Source: an uncultured Oscillospiraceae bacterium
Lineage (GTDB): Bacteria > Bacillota > Clostridia > Oscillospirales > Acutalibacteraceae
Assembly (NCBI GenBank): GCA_900547445.1
Contig: URGJ01000001.1
Span: 1-64,000 of the forward strand
Direction of reading: 5' to 3'
DNA: 64,000 bases
The notes below the pieces were generated by a model, which did no database searches, was not told where the DNA came from, and worked only from the letters and a program-made list of their open reading frames with translations. Shown piece after piece: positions 24,695 to 31,894 of the stretch. A program made the translations under genes and the position numbers. The number at the start of each line of letters is the position of its first letter. The stretch's first letter is position 1.

Positions 24695-25428
24695 TCCTCT
24701 TCCTCCGCATTTATCAAATATTCCGCAAATTTCAAATCCTCGGGGGTTGTTATTTTTATATTGCGGTAGCTCCCCTTTACGGTATGAACCTCGAAGCCCG
24801 CCGCCTCCATAACCGACATATCATCGGTAAATTTTGAAACATCGCCGACCTTTTCGACTGCCGCACGGTAGTCCAAAACCCGCACTCCCTGCGGAGTCTG
24901 CACCGCGGCAAGAGAGGAACGGTCTGGCGTGCTTAAAACCTTTCCGTCTTTATCCACCACCTTGACCGTGTCTTTTAAAGGTATGGCGCAGGTAACCGCA
25001 GAATATTCCTTAAGCGCTTCAGCAACAGCCCGGATTACTGTATTATCGGCAAACGGACGCGCGCCGTCGTGAATAAGCACGGCTTCGGCGCTTTTATCAA
25101 TGCGGTCAAATCCCTTTAAAACCGATTCCTGTCTGGTCGCCCCGCCGCAGACAATGTCGGTAAGCTTATCTATACCGTACTTTTCCGCCATAAGCTGCAT
25201 ACCGAAAACATCATCCGGTCTGACAACAAGAATTATAGAGGAGATAACGTCCGAACTTTCAAATGCCATAAGGGTTCTCGCAAGCACAGGCACGCCGCCA
25301 AGCAGAGCGGTCTGCTTATTTATCCCCTCCATACGTGCGGAGGCACCCGCCGCGACGATTATTACGGGTATGCCTGAATTTTCGGTATCGCATACCGCGT
25401 ATTCAAGCTTTAATTCGGTAAGTTCCAT
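24691..25428 (-). CDS. ispD: 2-C-methyl-D-erythritol 4-phosphate cytidylyltransferase
   Basis: A 245-residue IspD. The nucleotidyltransferase signature VAAGASARM, LIHDGARPF and TPQ are present. It couples MEP with CTP. The start is set at MELTEL, with AGGAAAGAAG upstream. About 19 extra residues precede the usual IspD start, so a shorter start is possible. Confidence 0.95.
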   Translation of the reverse strand: MELTELKLEYAVCDTENSGIPVIIVAAGASARMEGINKQTALLGGVPVLARTLMAFESSDVISSIILVVRPDDVFGMQLMAEKYGIDKLTDIVCGGATRQESVLKGFDRIDKSAEAVLIHDGARPFADNTVIRAVAEALKEYSAVTCAIPLKDTVKVVDKDGKVLSTPDRSSLAAVQTPQGVRVLDYRAAVEKVGDVSKFTDDMSVMEAAGFEVHTVKGSYRNIKITTPEDLKFAEYLINAEEEE

Positions 25429-25474
25429 AATTACTTCTTTCCTCCGCAAAAGCAGAAAATATGTAATCAAAAAA

Positions 25475-25508
25475 GCCGCGCCCGTCCCTTAACGGAACGA
25501 AACGCGGC
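25475..25508 (-). terminator. Terminator after the Cys/Asp-rich protein gene
   Basis: GCCGCG / CGCGGC stem with a long loop containing a secondary pairing, followed on the minus strand by TTTTTT. It separates the efp group from ispD. Confidence 0.7.
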
Positions 25509-25522
25509 AAGTTTTTGAAAAA

Positions 25523-25969
25523 TTATTCCTTGTCACCGTCGTTGCAGCAATCATCGTCACAGCAATCGTCGCAGTCACAGTCAAAATCAAACTCCAGCTC
25601 GGTGCCGCAATTCGGGCAGGTCATACCCTCTTCCTCAAGCATATCGCCGTCAAGATAAATAGTATCATGGCAGGCGGGGCACTCGATTTCGTAAACCTCA
25701 TCGTCACAGTCACAGCAATCGTCGCAGTCGCAACAGTCATCCTCGTCCTCACCGTAGATTATGTCTTCAACGGCGGAGAGATCCTCGTCAACGGCGTCAA
25801 TCTGCTCCATAAGCTCGTCGCAACCGTCCTCTATTTCACAAATTTCAGAGGTCATATCATCTAAAAGGTCGATAACAGCGGCAAGAATCTTGCCCTCTTT
25901 GGTTGTCTCGTCAAGGCTTAAGCCCTCTGCGAGTCCTTTAATATAAGCGATTTTTTCACAAATATCCAT
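25523..25969 (-). CDS. CD1247-type protein with Cys/Asp-rich tail and zinc ribbon
   Basis: A 148-residue acidic protein. The first 60 residues (MDICEKIAYIKGLAEGLSLDE...) match the CD1247 N-terminal domain known in Clostridia. Then comes a Cys/Asp stretch (EDDCCDCDDCCDCDD), a zinc ribbon (CPAC...CPNC) and a second Cys/Asp tail (CDCDDCCDDDCCND). The Cys/Asp blocks look like a metal sink, but no function is established. GGAGG lies eight bases before the chosen ATG. It follows efp by 14 bases. Confidence 0.75.
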   Translation of the reverse strand: MDICEKIAYIKGLAEGLSLDETTKEGKILAAVIDLLDDMTSEICEIEDGCDELMEQIDAVDEDLSAVEDIIYGEDEDDCCDCDDCCDCDDEVYEIECPACHDTIYLDGDMLEEEGMTCPNCGTELEFDFDCDCDDCCDDDCCNDGDKE

Positions 25970-25983
25970 TTTAACAGCCTCCA

Positions 25984-26541
25984 TTAAGCGCGCTCCATAT
26001 ATTCGCCCGTACGTGTATCGATTCTAATCATATCGCCCTCATTGATGAAAAGCGGAACGCGGATTTCCGCGCCTGTTTCAAGAGTGGCGGGCTTTGTGGC
26101 GTTGGTTGCGGTGTCGCCCTTAAAGCCGGGGTCGGTAGCAGTCACCTGAAGCTCTACAAAGGTAGGCGGCTCAACGCCGAAAACCTTGCCCTTGTAGGAC
26201 AAAATTTTGCATACCATATTTTCCTTAACAAACTTGAAGTTGTCGCCAAGCTCGCTGCCGTTAATCGGAACCAGCTCATAGCTTTCCTGGTCCATAAAAT
26301 AGTAAAGGTCGCCGTCCGAATAGGAATACTCCATATCCTTTCTCTCAACATAGGCGGTGGGGAACTTTGCGGTCGGGTTGTAGCTCTTTTCAACAACCGA
26401 GCCCGTAATAACATTTTTTACCTTTGTTCTGACAAAAGCCGCTCCCTTTCCTGGCTTTACATGCTGAAATTCAATAACCTGAAGAACATTTCCGTCCTCT
26501 TCAAAGGTTACTCCGTTTCTGAAATCGCCGGCACTAATCAT
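25984..26541 (-). CDS. efp: Elongation factor P
   Basis: A 185-residue EF-P with the three OB/KOW domains. The modifiable loop Lys is K32 in PGKGAAF. EF-P relieves ribosome stalling at polyproline. GGAGG is 11 bases upstream of the chosen ATG, which gives the standard family length. It has a perfect consensus promoter at 26579-26607 and appears to lead a two-gene transcript with the CD1247-type gene. Confidence 0.97.
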   Translation of the reverse strand: MISAGDFRNGVTFEEDGNVLQVIEFQHVKPGKGAAFVRTKVKNVITGSVVEKSYNPTAKFPTAYVERKDMEYSYSDGDLYYFMDQESYELVPINGSELGDNFKFVKENMVCKILSYKGKVFGVEPPTFVELQVTATDPGFKGDTATNATKPATLETGAEIRVPLFINEGDMIRIDTRTGEYMERA

Positions 26542-26578
26542 ACTTTTTAATTCCTCCAAATGCTTTTACTCTAATGGA

Positions 26579-26607
26579 ATTATACGGCGTAAACCTCAGT
26601 TTGTCAA
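26579..26607 (-). promoter_or_regulatory. Consensus sigma-A promoter of efp
   Basis: TTGACA (26602-26607), 17-base spacer, TATAAT (26579-26584): a perfect match to the vegetative consensus. Confidence 0.88.
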
Positions 26608-26888
26608 GTTTTTGTATTGTGCCGAGCGGAGCTTTTTTGATTTTTTGAGTTATTTTCGGTTTTTGAGATTCCCTTTGACACAGGATTTTCGCGGTCGGTC
26701 TTGATTATTTCCTTGTTAAACCCTTGAGCGATAGCGGGATACATATTCTCGGTATCTGAAGTTGCCTGAATCTCGTATGTGCCGTAGCGGTTGACCATTT
26801 CAAAAGCCGTTTCCGGCATTCCCCCGAAAGGTTCGGACGAAATATCATCTACAGGAAGCCTGTTATTTTCCTTTTTTTCAGACATAGT
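26604..26888 (-). CDS. Small hypothetical protein
   Basis: A 94-residue hydrophilic protein I do not recognise. The central part (FEMVNRYGTYEIQATSD, then YPAIAQGF) looks conserved-like, while the C-terminus is Asn/Ser/Lys rich and probably disordered. An AGGGGTG ribosome site supports the ATG at 26888. It lies 45 bases downstream of dinB and could be cotranscribed with it, hence SOS inducible (inference). Its 3' end overlaps the efp -35 region. Confidence 0.6.
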   Translation of the reverse strand, partial: TMSEKKENNRLPVDDISSEPFGGMPETAFEMVNRYGTYEIQATSDTENMYPAIAQGFNKEIIKTDRENPVSKGISKTENNSKNQKSSARHNTKT

Positions 26889-26933
26889 TTCACCCCTTTT
26901 TAAGTATGCCCGAAAAAACACGGCTTTTTTTAT

Positions 26934-28118
26934 TTATTCTTTTTCTGCCGAAGCGCGGGATATGCTTGAATTGCCGAACTTTTTTCTAAGCTCGTAAATC
27001 GAGTTTTCGATTTTTTCTTGATTTTCCTTTCTTTTACAATCGCCGAAAATATCCTGCTGAACGGCGGTTTCGTATTTCTTAAGCCCTATTGCCCTTATTC
27101 CGACCGATCGCAGTGGCTCTGAAAAATTGTAATTTTCCTTTAAAAGCTCTATTCCTCGGCTTGCTATCTCATAGGCGCTGTTAGTAGAATCGGGATAGGT
27201 TCGGCTGTATTCCTTAACATTAAGCGACGCGGTGCGTATATGCACCTGAATCCCCGTAGCATACAGTCCGTGACCTCGAAGCGTATCCGCCACAGACTGC
27301 GCGAGTGTTAAAAAAACACTCCAAACCGAATCAAAATCGGTAAAATCGTGCGAGCAGGTGACCGACCGCCCCACGCTTTTAGGCTTATCGTCTTTTGTCG
27401 GGGTCACAACGGGCGAATTATCAAGCCCCAGCGCACAGCTTTTAAGCGTCGCGCCGTTTTTTCCTAAAAGCCTTATAAGGGTTTCTTCCGAGCATATTGC
27501 TAAGTCTCCCACCGTGTAAACCCCGCAGGAGCGTAGCTTTTCGGCGGTTTTTCTGCCCGCGAAAAGCAGGTCGGACGCGGGCAGACACCATACCTTTTCC
27601 TTAAAATTATCCCGTGAAATCACCGTCACCGCGTCGGGCTTTTTCATATCCGAGCCTAATTTTGCAAACACCTTGTTAAAGCTTACCCCGACAGAAATAG
27701 TAACTCCCAATTCCCGTTTAATATCACGCCTTATTTTATGGGCGATTTGCTCCCCGCTTCCGAACAGCATTGTACTGCCCGTCACATCAAGCCAGCATTC
27801 GTCTATCCCGAACGGCTCTATCATATCGGTATACCGCGCGTAAATATCACGCGCTTTTTGCGAATATTCGAGGTATTTATCCATAAGCGGAGGAAGAATC
27901 ACAAGTTCACTGCATTTTCGTTTAGCTTCAAAAATCGGCTCGGCTGTTTTTACCCCAAAGCCCTTTGCGATTTCGTTTTTGGCAAGCACTATTCCGTGGC
28001 GGTTTTCCTTATCTCCGCATACCGCAACGGGCAGAGAGACAAGAGTAGGATTAAAAATCAGGGATACCGAGGCAAAAAAATTATTAAGGTCGCAGTGAAG
28101 TATTATCCTGTCTTTCAT
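26934..28118 (-). CDS. dinB: DNA polymerase IV (Y family)
   Basis: A 394-residue Y-family translesion polymerase. Catalytic acids are D10 (LHCDLNNFF) and D106/E107 (GIDECWLD). The thumb HhH region follows (AEKLRSCGVYTVGDLA) and the little-finger domain ends with a short tail that may carry a clamp-binding peptide (QQDIFGD). A LexA box and a promoter sit directly upstream, so SOS control is expected. Confidence 0.96.
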   Translation of the reverse strand: MKDRIILHCDLNNFFASVSLIFNPTLVSLPVAVCGDKENRHGIVLAKNEIAKGFGVKTAEPIFEAKRKCSELVILPPLMDKYLEYSQKARDIYARYTDMIEPFGIDECWLDVTGSTMLFGSGEQIAHKIRRDIKRELGVTISVGVSFNKVFAKLGSDMKKPDAVTVISRDNFKEKVWCLPASDLLFAGRKTAEKLRSCGVYTVGDLAICSEETLIRLLGKNGATLKSCALGLDNSPVVTPTKDDKPKSVGRSVTCSHDFTDFDSVWSVFLTLAQSVADTLRGHGLYATGIQVHIRTASLNVKEYSRTYPDSTNSAYEIASRGIELLKENYNFSEPLRSVGIRAIGLKKYETAVQQDIFGDCKRKENQEKIENSIYELRKKFGNSSISRASAEKE

Positions 28119-28134
28119 TTTTCGCCCTTCTTTA

Positions 28135-28146
28135 GAACATTCGTTC
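28135..28146 (-). promoter_or_regulatory. LexA (SOS) box upstream of dinB
   Basis: GAACATTCGTTC, a perfect match to the Gram-positive core GAAC-N4-GTTC, lies just downstream of the dinB -10 box and 17 bases before its start codon, where repressor binding would block transcription. Confidence 0.9.
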
Positions 28147-28152
28147 TATAAA

Positions 28153-28181
28153 ATTATAGCACCTAACCGAGCATTTGTAAA
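28153..28181 (-). promoter_or_regulatory. sigma-A promoter of dinB
   Basis: TTTACA (28176-28181), 17-base spacer, TATAAT (28153-28158), immediately upstream of the LexA box. Confidence 0.78.
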
Positions 28182-28207
28182 GCGGAAAGATTAAACAAAA
28201 AAACTAT

Positions 28208-28516
28208 TTATATTTCAAATTTGTTGAGCGCCTTTATGTGAAGTCTTTCAATCTGCCTTACGCTGTAATTGAGCGCATAGCTTATTTCAAGGAGGGTTTT
28301 GCCGCATACATATTTTAAATATAAAAGCTCGCTTAAAACGCCGCCGTCCACCGCTTCGATTTTATCCTCAATTTCTCCGCGCAGAGCGCACGCCGTCCTG
28401 ATTTTCGACATATATTCGTTTTCCATTTCGGGATTATTAATACTCATTTCTTTCAAACGGCGGATTTTCTCATTTTGCAGAAGATAAAGTGAAAGATACT
28501 CCTTTTTTGCGTTCAT
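28208..28516 (-). CDS. Sigma-70 region 4-like / DUF1492-type small regulator
   Basis: A 102-residue helical protein. The C-terminal half has a sigma-region-4-like helix-turn-helix (VCGKTLLEISYALNYSVRQI, about 70-89) preceded by a coiled-coil-like N-terminal half, as in DUF1492/ArpU-type phage late regulators. It overlaps the zinc-finger gene upstream by four bases. The pair resembles small regulatory units of prophages and integrative elements in Clostridia; no integrase is near. Confidence 0.6.
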   Translation of the reverse strand: MNAKKEYLSLYLLQNEKIRRLKEMSINNPEMENEYMSKIRTACALRGEIEDKIEAVDGGVLSELLYLKYVCGKTLLEISYALNYSVRQIERLHIKALNKFEI

Positions 28517-28902
28517 TTTTTACCGCCTCGCTTTAAATACGGCTTAATCAGCGTCACATACTGTCCGTAGCTGTAATCGGTATGATTTTTTTCATTATAT
28601 TCGTTTGCTTCTCTGACCGTTTGAAAAAGCGGAGATGAAAAAACAAGCTTTTTCTTTTTAAGCTCCCGTCTTCGCATTTCCTCTCCCCTTTTGCGGCAGG
28701 ACGGACTGCAATATTCCTTTTCGTCCGTTCCTAACTTTGCGCCGCAGCAGCGGCAGTAGGATACGGCTTTCGGTTTAATATTCCCGCTCCCGCACAAAGG
28801 ACAGCGGCACGCTTCCTCAAAAGGGGGTGAAGCAAGTCCGTGGGTTTCGGTAATAACGGCGGCGGTTTCAAATTCACAGCCGCAGTCTGAACAGTAATAC
28901 AT
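28513..28902 (-). CDS. Multi-zinc-finger protein of mobile-element type
   Basis: A 129-residue protein with three Cys clusters: CSDC at the N-terminus, CPLC around residue 34, and CRCC...CSPSC about 50-70. A basic stretch (KRGEEMRRRELKKKK) and the C-terminal motif EYNEKNHTDYSYGQYVTLI resemble DNA-binding accessory proteins of Clostridia prophages and conjugative elements. Function unknown. The start follows a GAAAGGAG site. Confidence 0.6.
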   Translation of the reverse strand: MYYCSDCGCEFETAAVITETHGLASPPFEEACRCPLCGSGNIKPKAVSYCRCCGAKLGTDEKEYCSPSCRKRGEEMRRRELKKKKLVFSSPLFQTVREANEYNEKNHTDYSYGQYVTLIKPYLKRGGKK

Positions 28903-29057
28903 TAATCATTTCTCCTTTCAAATTCCAAAAGAAAGAAAGGTAAAGATAAGAGAAATGTAAACCGTATTTTTTAAAAAATACAAATATTATTTATCCTTTC
29001 TTAACAAAATCGGCAATTAAAAGGAATATAATAAAAATGCAAAGGAAGGGTTAATAT

Positions 29058-29480
29058 ATGAACTTCAGATACAGACTTATGCAGTTTATGTCGGGACGGT
29101 ACGGTCCTGATGAAACCTTTTACGTCATTTTTATTGCCGCCGTTATTCTGTCGGTTGCCAATATCTTTATCCGCTTTGCTTCTGTCGGACTGTATATAGC
29201 AATTCAGCTTATTGTATACGCCCCTATAATTTTCGCGGTTTTCAGAATGTTCTCACGCAACACAGAGCAAAGGCGGAAAGAAAACTACTGGATTCGGGAA
29301 AAGCTGGGTTTTATAAAACGCAAAAAGGATTTTCACGCCCAGAAAAAGGCAGATAAGGTACACGTTTACAAAAAATGTCCCGCCTGCGGGGCGGTGCTTC
29401 GTCTCCCGAGACGCATAGGCGTTCACAAAACGGTCTGCCCGAAATGCGGAAAAGAGTTCACTGTTAAGGTTAAAAAATAA
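29058..29480 (+). CDS. Membrane protein with C-terminal zinc ribbon
   Basis: A 140-residue protein with two transmembrane helices (about 21-41 and 43-63), a basic cytosolic linker and a zinc ribbon CPAC...CPKC at the end. I do not recognise a named family. AAGGAAGGG precedes the ATG. The stop overlaps the next start (TAATG), so it is coupled to the DUF2752 gene. Confidence 0.8.
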   Translation: MNFRYRLMQFMSGRYGPDETFYVIFIAAVILSVANIFIRFASVGLYIAIQLIVYAPIIFAVFRMFSRNTEQRRKENYWIREKLGFIKRKKDFHAQKKADKVHVYKKCPACGAVLRLPRRIGVHKTVCPKCGKEFTVKVKK

Positions 29481-29815
29481 TGAAAATATCTGTTAAGAGG
29501 TTTTTGGGGATTCATTTATCGGTAGTTGCGGCGGTTTTAATTTATATAGCTTTGCCAATTAAATGTCCGATTAAATATTTTTTACATTTTGACTGTCCGA
29601 CCTGCGGTATGACCCGCGCTATGTTCTCGCTGTTCAAAGGCGATTTCGCTTCTTATATGAGCTTTAACCCGGTGGCGCTGCCGTTTTTGCTGCTTTTGCT
29701 TTTCGGGCTACACGCAAGGTTCCTCCCGATAAGCAATAAAATAAAGAATGCAATAATTATAGGCGGAACTGTATGTGTGGTATTTGTATATATTTTACGG
29801 ACTTTTTTCATATAA
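29480..29815 (+). CDS. DUF2752 family membrane protein
   Basis: A 111-residue protein with three hydrophobic segments and the family signature CPTCGMTRA (about 40-48), a short loop probably binding metal or forming a disulfide. Function unknown; widespread in gut bacteria and often beside TM2-domain proteins, as here. It is translationally coupled to the preceding gene. Confidence 0.88.
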   Translation: MKISVKRFLGIHLSVVAAVLIYIALPIKCPIKYFLHFDCPTCGMTRAMFSLFKGDFASYMSFNPVALPFLLLLLFGLHARFLPISNKIKNAIIIGGTVCVVFVYILRTFFI

Positions 29816-29845
29816 ATTCTACATAGCAAAATGTCGAATTTTCTG

Positions 29846-29874
29846 TTGAAATCCTGCACAATATATAGTATAAT
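29846..29874 (+). promoter_or_regulatory. sigma-A promoter upstream of the TM2 gene
   Basis: TTGAAA (29846-29851), 17-base spacer, TATAAT (29869-29874), leading into AAGGGG and an ATG at 29908. Confidence 0.8.
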
Positions 29875-29907
29875 ATATCCATAATATATTTTAAGGGGAA
29901 TTGTATT

Positions 29908-29949
29908 ATGGAACAGAACAAAGTTGATATGTACATTATGACAAACTAG
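29908..29949 (+). pseudogene. Original 5' end of the TM2 gene, ended by an in-frame amber codon
   Basis: From an ATG with a good ribosome site (AAGGGG, eight bases) the frame reads MEQNKVDMYIMTN, then TAG at 29947-29949, then KYFPAEKIM and continues in the same frame into the TM2 protein. TM2 homologues usually begin with such a segment without interruption, so the TAG looks like a nonsense change (for example CAG to TAG), a sequencing error, or recoding. Confidence 0.65.
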
Positions 29950-29973
29950 AAGTATTTTCCGGCTGAAAAAATT

Positions 29974-30243
29974 ATGTACATAAAGGAAAAGCTCGCCGCT
30001 ATGGACGAAAGCAAGTTTTCTATGATTTCGACCATTGAAATGAAGGACCCGACCACCATTTTGCTGGTTTCCATTTTCTTAGGCGGACTGGGCATTGACC
30101 GCTTTATGCTCGGCGATACAGGAATGGGCATTTTAAAGCTTTTGACAGGCGGTTGCTGCGGTATTCTTACAATAGTCGACTGGTTTACCGTTTCCAAGAA
30201 AACCAAGGAGCTTAACTTCAACAACATAATGACAATGCTGTAA
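29974..30243 (+). CDS. TM2 domain protein (5' truncated by an amber codon)
   Basis: An 89-residue protein containing the TM2 domain: TILLVSIFLGGLGIDRFMLGD (two hydrophobic helices joined by a DRF-type turn) and GGCCGILTIVDWF. Role unknown; TM2 proteins are small membrane proteins common in gut Clostridia. The ATG at 29974 has no convincing ribosome site, while the in-frame ATG at 29908 does but is cut by TAG. If the stop is real, only reinitiation would yield protein. Confidence 0.8.
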   Translation: MYIKEKLAAMDESKFSMISTIEMKDPTTILLVSIFLGGLGIDRFMLGDTGMGILKLLTGGCCGILTIVDWFTVSKKTKELNFNNIMTML

Positions 30244-30262
30244 GGTGTTAAAATTGAAGTCA

Positions 30263-30288
30263 GCGGCGCTCGTCTTTGCGGGCGCCGC
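30263..30288 (+). terminator. Terminator after the TM2 gene
   Basis: GCGGCGC / GCGCCGC seven-base stem followed by CTTTATAT. It separates the TM2 gene from the YgjP-like gene. Confidence 0.6.
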
Positions 30289-30310
30289 CTTTATATAAGA
30301 GGTAATCATT

Positions 30311-30823
30311 GTGAATTACACGGTAAAGCGTTCAAGAAGGAAAAGCGTGGGACTTGAAATAACAGGGGATTGTGAAATAATCGTCCGCGCGCCCATAAAA
30401 ATGAGTGACAGGGCGATTGCCGAATTTGTAAGCAAATACCGAGGCTGGATTGATAAAAAACTGCCCGAAGCCGAAAAAAGGGCTAAAAAAAGCAAGGCTA
30501 TTTCCGAAAAGGAAGACGAGCTTCGCCGCGCCGCGCGTGAGGTTATACCTCCGCTTGTGGAACGGTATTCAAAATTAATGGGGCTTAAACCCGCATCGAT
30601 TAAAATCACCTCCGCCGAAAAGCGGTTCGGCTCCTGCAGCGGCAAAAATTCTCTCTGCTTTTCGTGGCGGCTTATGGCATACCCTACGGAGGCTGTGGAA
30701 TATGTTGTAGTACATGAGCTTGCTCATATAAAATATCATAATCACAGCTCTGCCTTTTACTCGCTTATTGAAAAATATATGCCTGATTATAAGGAACGGC
30801 AAAAATTGCTTAAAATAAATTGA
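30311..30823 (+). CDS. YgjP/DUF45-type metal-dependent hydrolase
   Basis: A 170-residue putative zinc metalloprotease of the SprT-like group. The HELAH motif at 135-139 with a third histidine in YHNHSS (H145) and FSWRLMAYP are typical of YgjP (DUF45), often linked to restriction or stress loci but of unproven substrate. It starts with GTG after GAGGT. It overlaps the promoter of the next gene at its stop codon. Confidence 0.88.
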   Translation: MNYTVKRSRRKSVGLEITGDCEIIVRAPIKMSDRAIAEFVSKYRGWIDKKLPEAEKRAKKSKAISEKEDELRRAAREVIPPLVERYSKLMGLKPASIKITSAEKRFGSCSGKNSLCFSWRLMAYPTEAVEYVVVHELAHIKYHNHSSAFYSLIEKYMPDYKERQKLLKIN

Positions 30824-30848
30824 CAAAATACATTTTATAATGTAATAT
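30820..30848 (+). promoter_or_regulatory. sigma-A promoter of the CBS-domain gene pair
   Basis: TTGACA (30820-30825) and TAATAT (30843-30848) with a 17-base spacer; the -35 overlaps the stop codon of the YgjP-like gene. Confidence 0.72.
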
Positions 30849-30880
30849 AAAGAAAATTTCAATATATAGGAGATGGTTTT

Positions 30881-31894
30881 GTGGACGACAGTCCTGCGGG
30901 GAGTATTATATTCTTTGCACTTCTGATTATTGCCAGCGCGTATTTTTCGGGGACGGAGATTTCTCTCGCCTCGGTAAACAAGATTCATATGATGAGCCGC
31001 GCCTCAAAGGGAAACAAGGGCGCTGAACGGGTGCTTCGGATTCTCGATAATTTTGACGAGGCTTTGTCGGTACTGCTTATCGGAAACAACATAGTAAATA
31101 TCGGCTGCGCTACCCTCTCTGCGGTAATTGCCGCCGGGATCTGGGGCGCCGCCGCGGTTTCGGTTTCAGCGGTTGTTACCACCGTTGTGCTTTTTATGTT
31201 CGGTGAGATGTTGCCTAAATGCTTTGCACGTTCCTGCAACGAACGGTTTGCAGAAGCTGCCTCGCTGCCGCTTATTTTATTAATGAAGCTTTTAAAGCCG
31301 CTGTCGGCATTTTTCACCACTATTTCCTCGGCTGTTGCAAGTCCCTTTAAAAAGCATGCCGAAGAACAGGTGACAATGACCGAAGACGAGCTTAACGACA
31401 TTGTCGAGAACATATCCGAGGAAGACGGCTTTGACGAGGATACGGGACGTCTTGTAAAATCCGCGATGAAATTTTCAAGCTCTTCGGCGCGCGAGGTAAT
31501 GGTGCCGTGGGAGCAGGTGCTTACAATCCGCACAAGCCTAAAAACCGCCCAGATACTCGAGGTTGTGGAAAACTCGGTACACTCACGGATACCCGTCGTT
31601 GACCGTGAGGGAAACATCAAGGGTATTTTGCAGATAAGAAAATTTTTAAAGGCGTACACAAAATTCAAATCCAATGTAATATTAGCCGGCGTTATGGATT
31701 ACCCCTATTATGTAAACGCAGACGCTCCGATTGACGAGCTTTTAACCGAAATGAGTAACCACCGTCGCAATCTTGCCGTTGTCAAGGACGCGGAAGGAAA
31801 GGTTCTCGGAATAATTACGGTCGAGGATATTTTGGAGGAGTTAGTCGGCGAGATATACGATGAGGACGACGCAGGGGGTGACGAAAATGAATGA
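30881..31894 (+). CDS. HlyC/CorC-type transporter with DUF21 and CBS domains
   Basis: A 337-residue membrane protein: DUF21/CNNM transmembrane domain (about 1-170, with SAYFSGTEISLASVN and LLIGNNIVNIG), then a CBS pair (about 205-325, including VPWEQVLTIRT and GIITVEDILEELVGEIYDE). It lacks the C-terminal CorC_HlyC domain seen in its neighbour. Family members export or sense magnesium or cobalt. It starts with GTG after AGGAGATGG and overlaps the next gene by eight bases. Confidence 0.9.
   Translation: MDDSPAGSIIFFALLIIASAYFSGTEISLASVNKIHMMSRASKGNKGAERVLRILDNFDEALSVLLIGNNIVNIGCATLSAVIAAGIWGAAAVSVSAVVTTVVLFMFGEMLPKCFARSCNERFAEAASLPLILLMKLLKPLSAFFTTISSAVASPFKKHAEEQVTMTEDELNDIVENISEEDGFDEDTGRLVKSAMKFSSSSAREVMVPWEQVLTIRTSLKTAQILEVVENSVHSRIPVVDREGNIKGILQIRKFLKAYTKFKSNVILAGVMDYPYYVNADAPIDELLTEMSNHRRNLAVVKDAEGKVLGIITVEDILEELVGEIYDEDDAGGDENE

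Noticed and set aside
25540..25745. Short repeated CAGTCACAG/CAATCGTCG units as a CRISPR-like or satellite array
   Set aside because: Units are irregular and encode Cys/Asp codons of an intact gene; there are no spacers.
26154..26414. Minus-strand open frame inside efp
   Set aside because: It is an out-of-frame shadow of the EF-P coding sequence with no ribosome site.
30575..30988. Minus-strand open frame over the YgjP-like gene and following promoter
   Set aside because: It is antisense to a motif-verified gene and to a sigma-A promoter and has no family resemblance.
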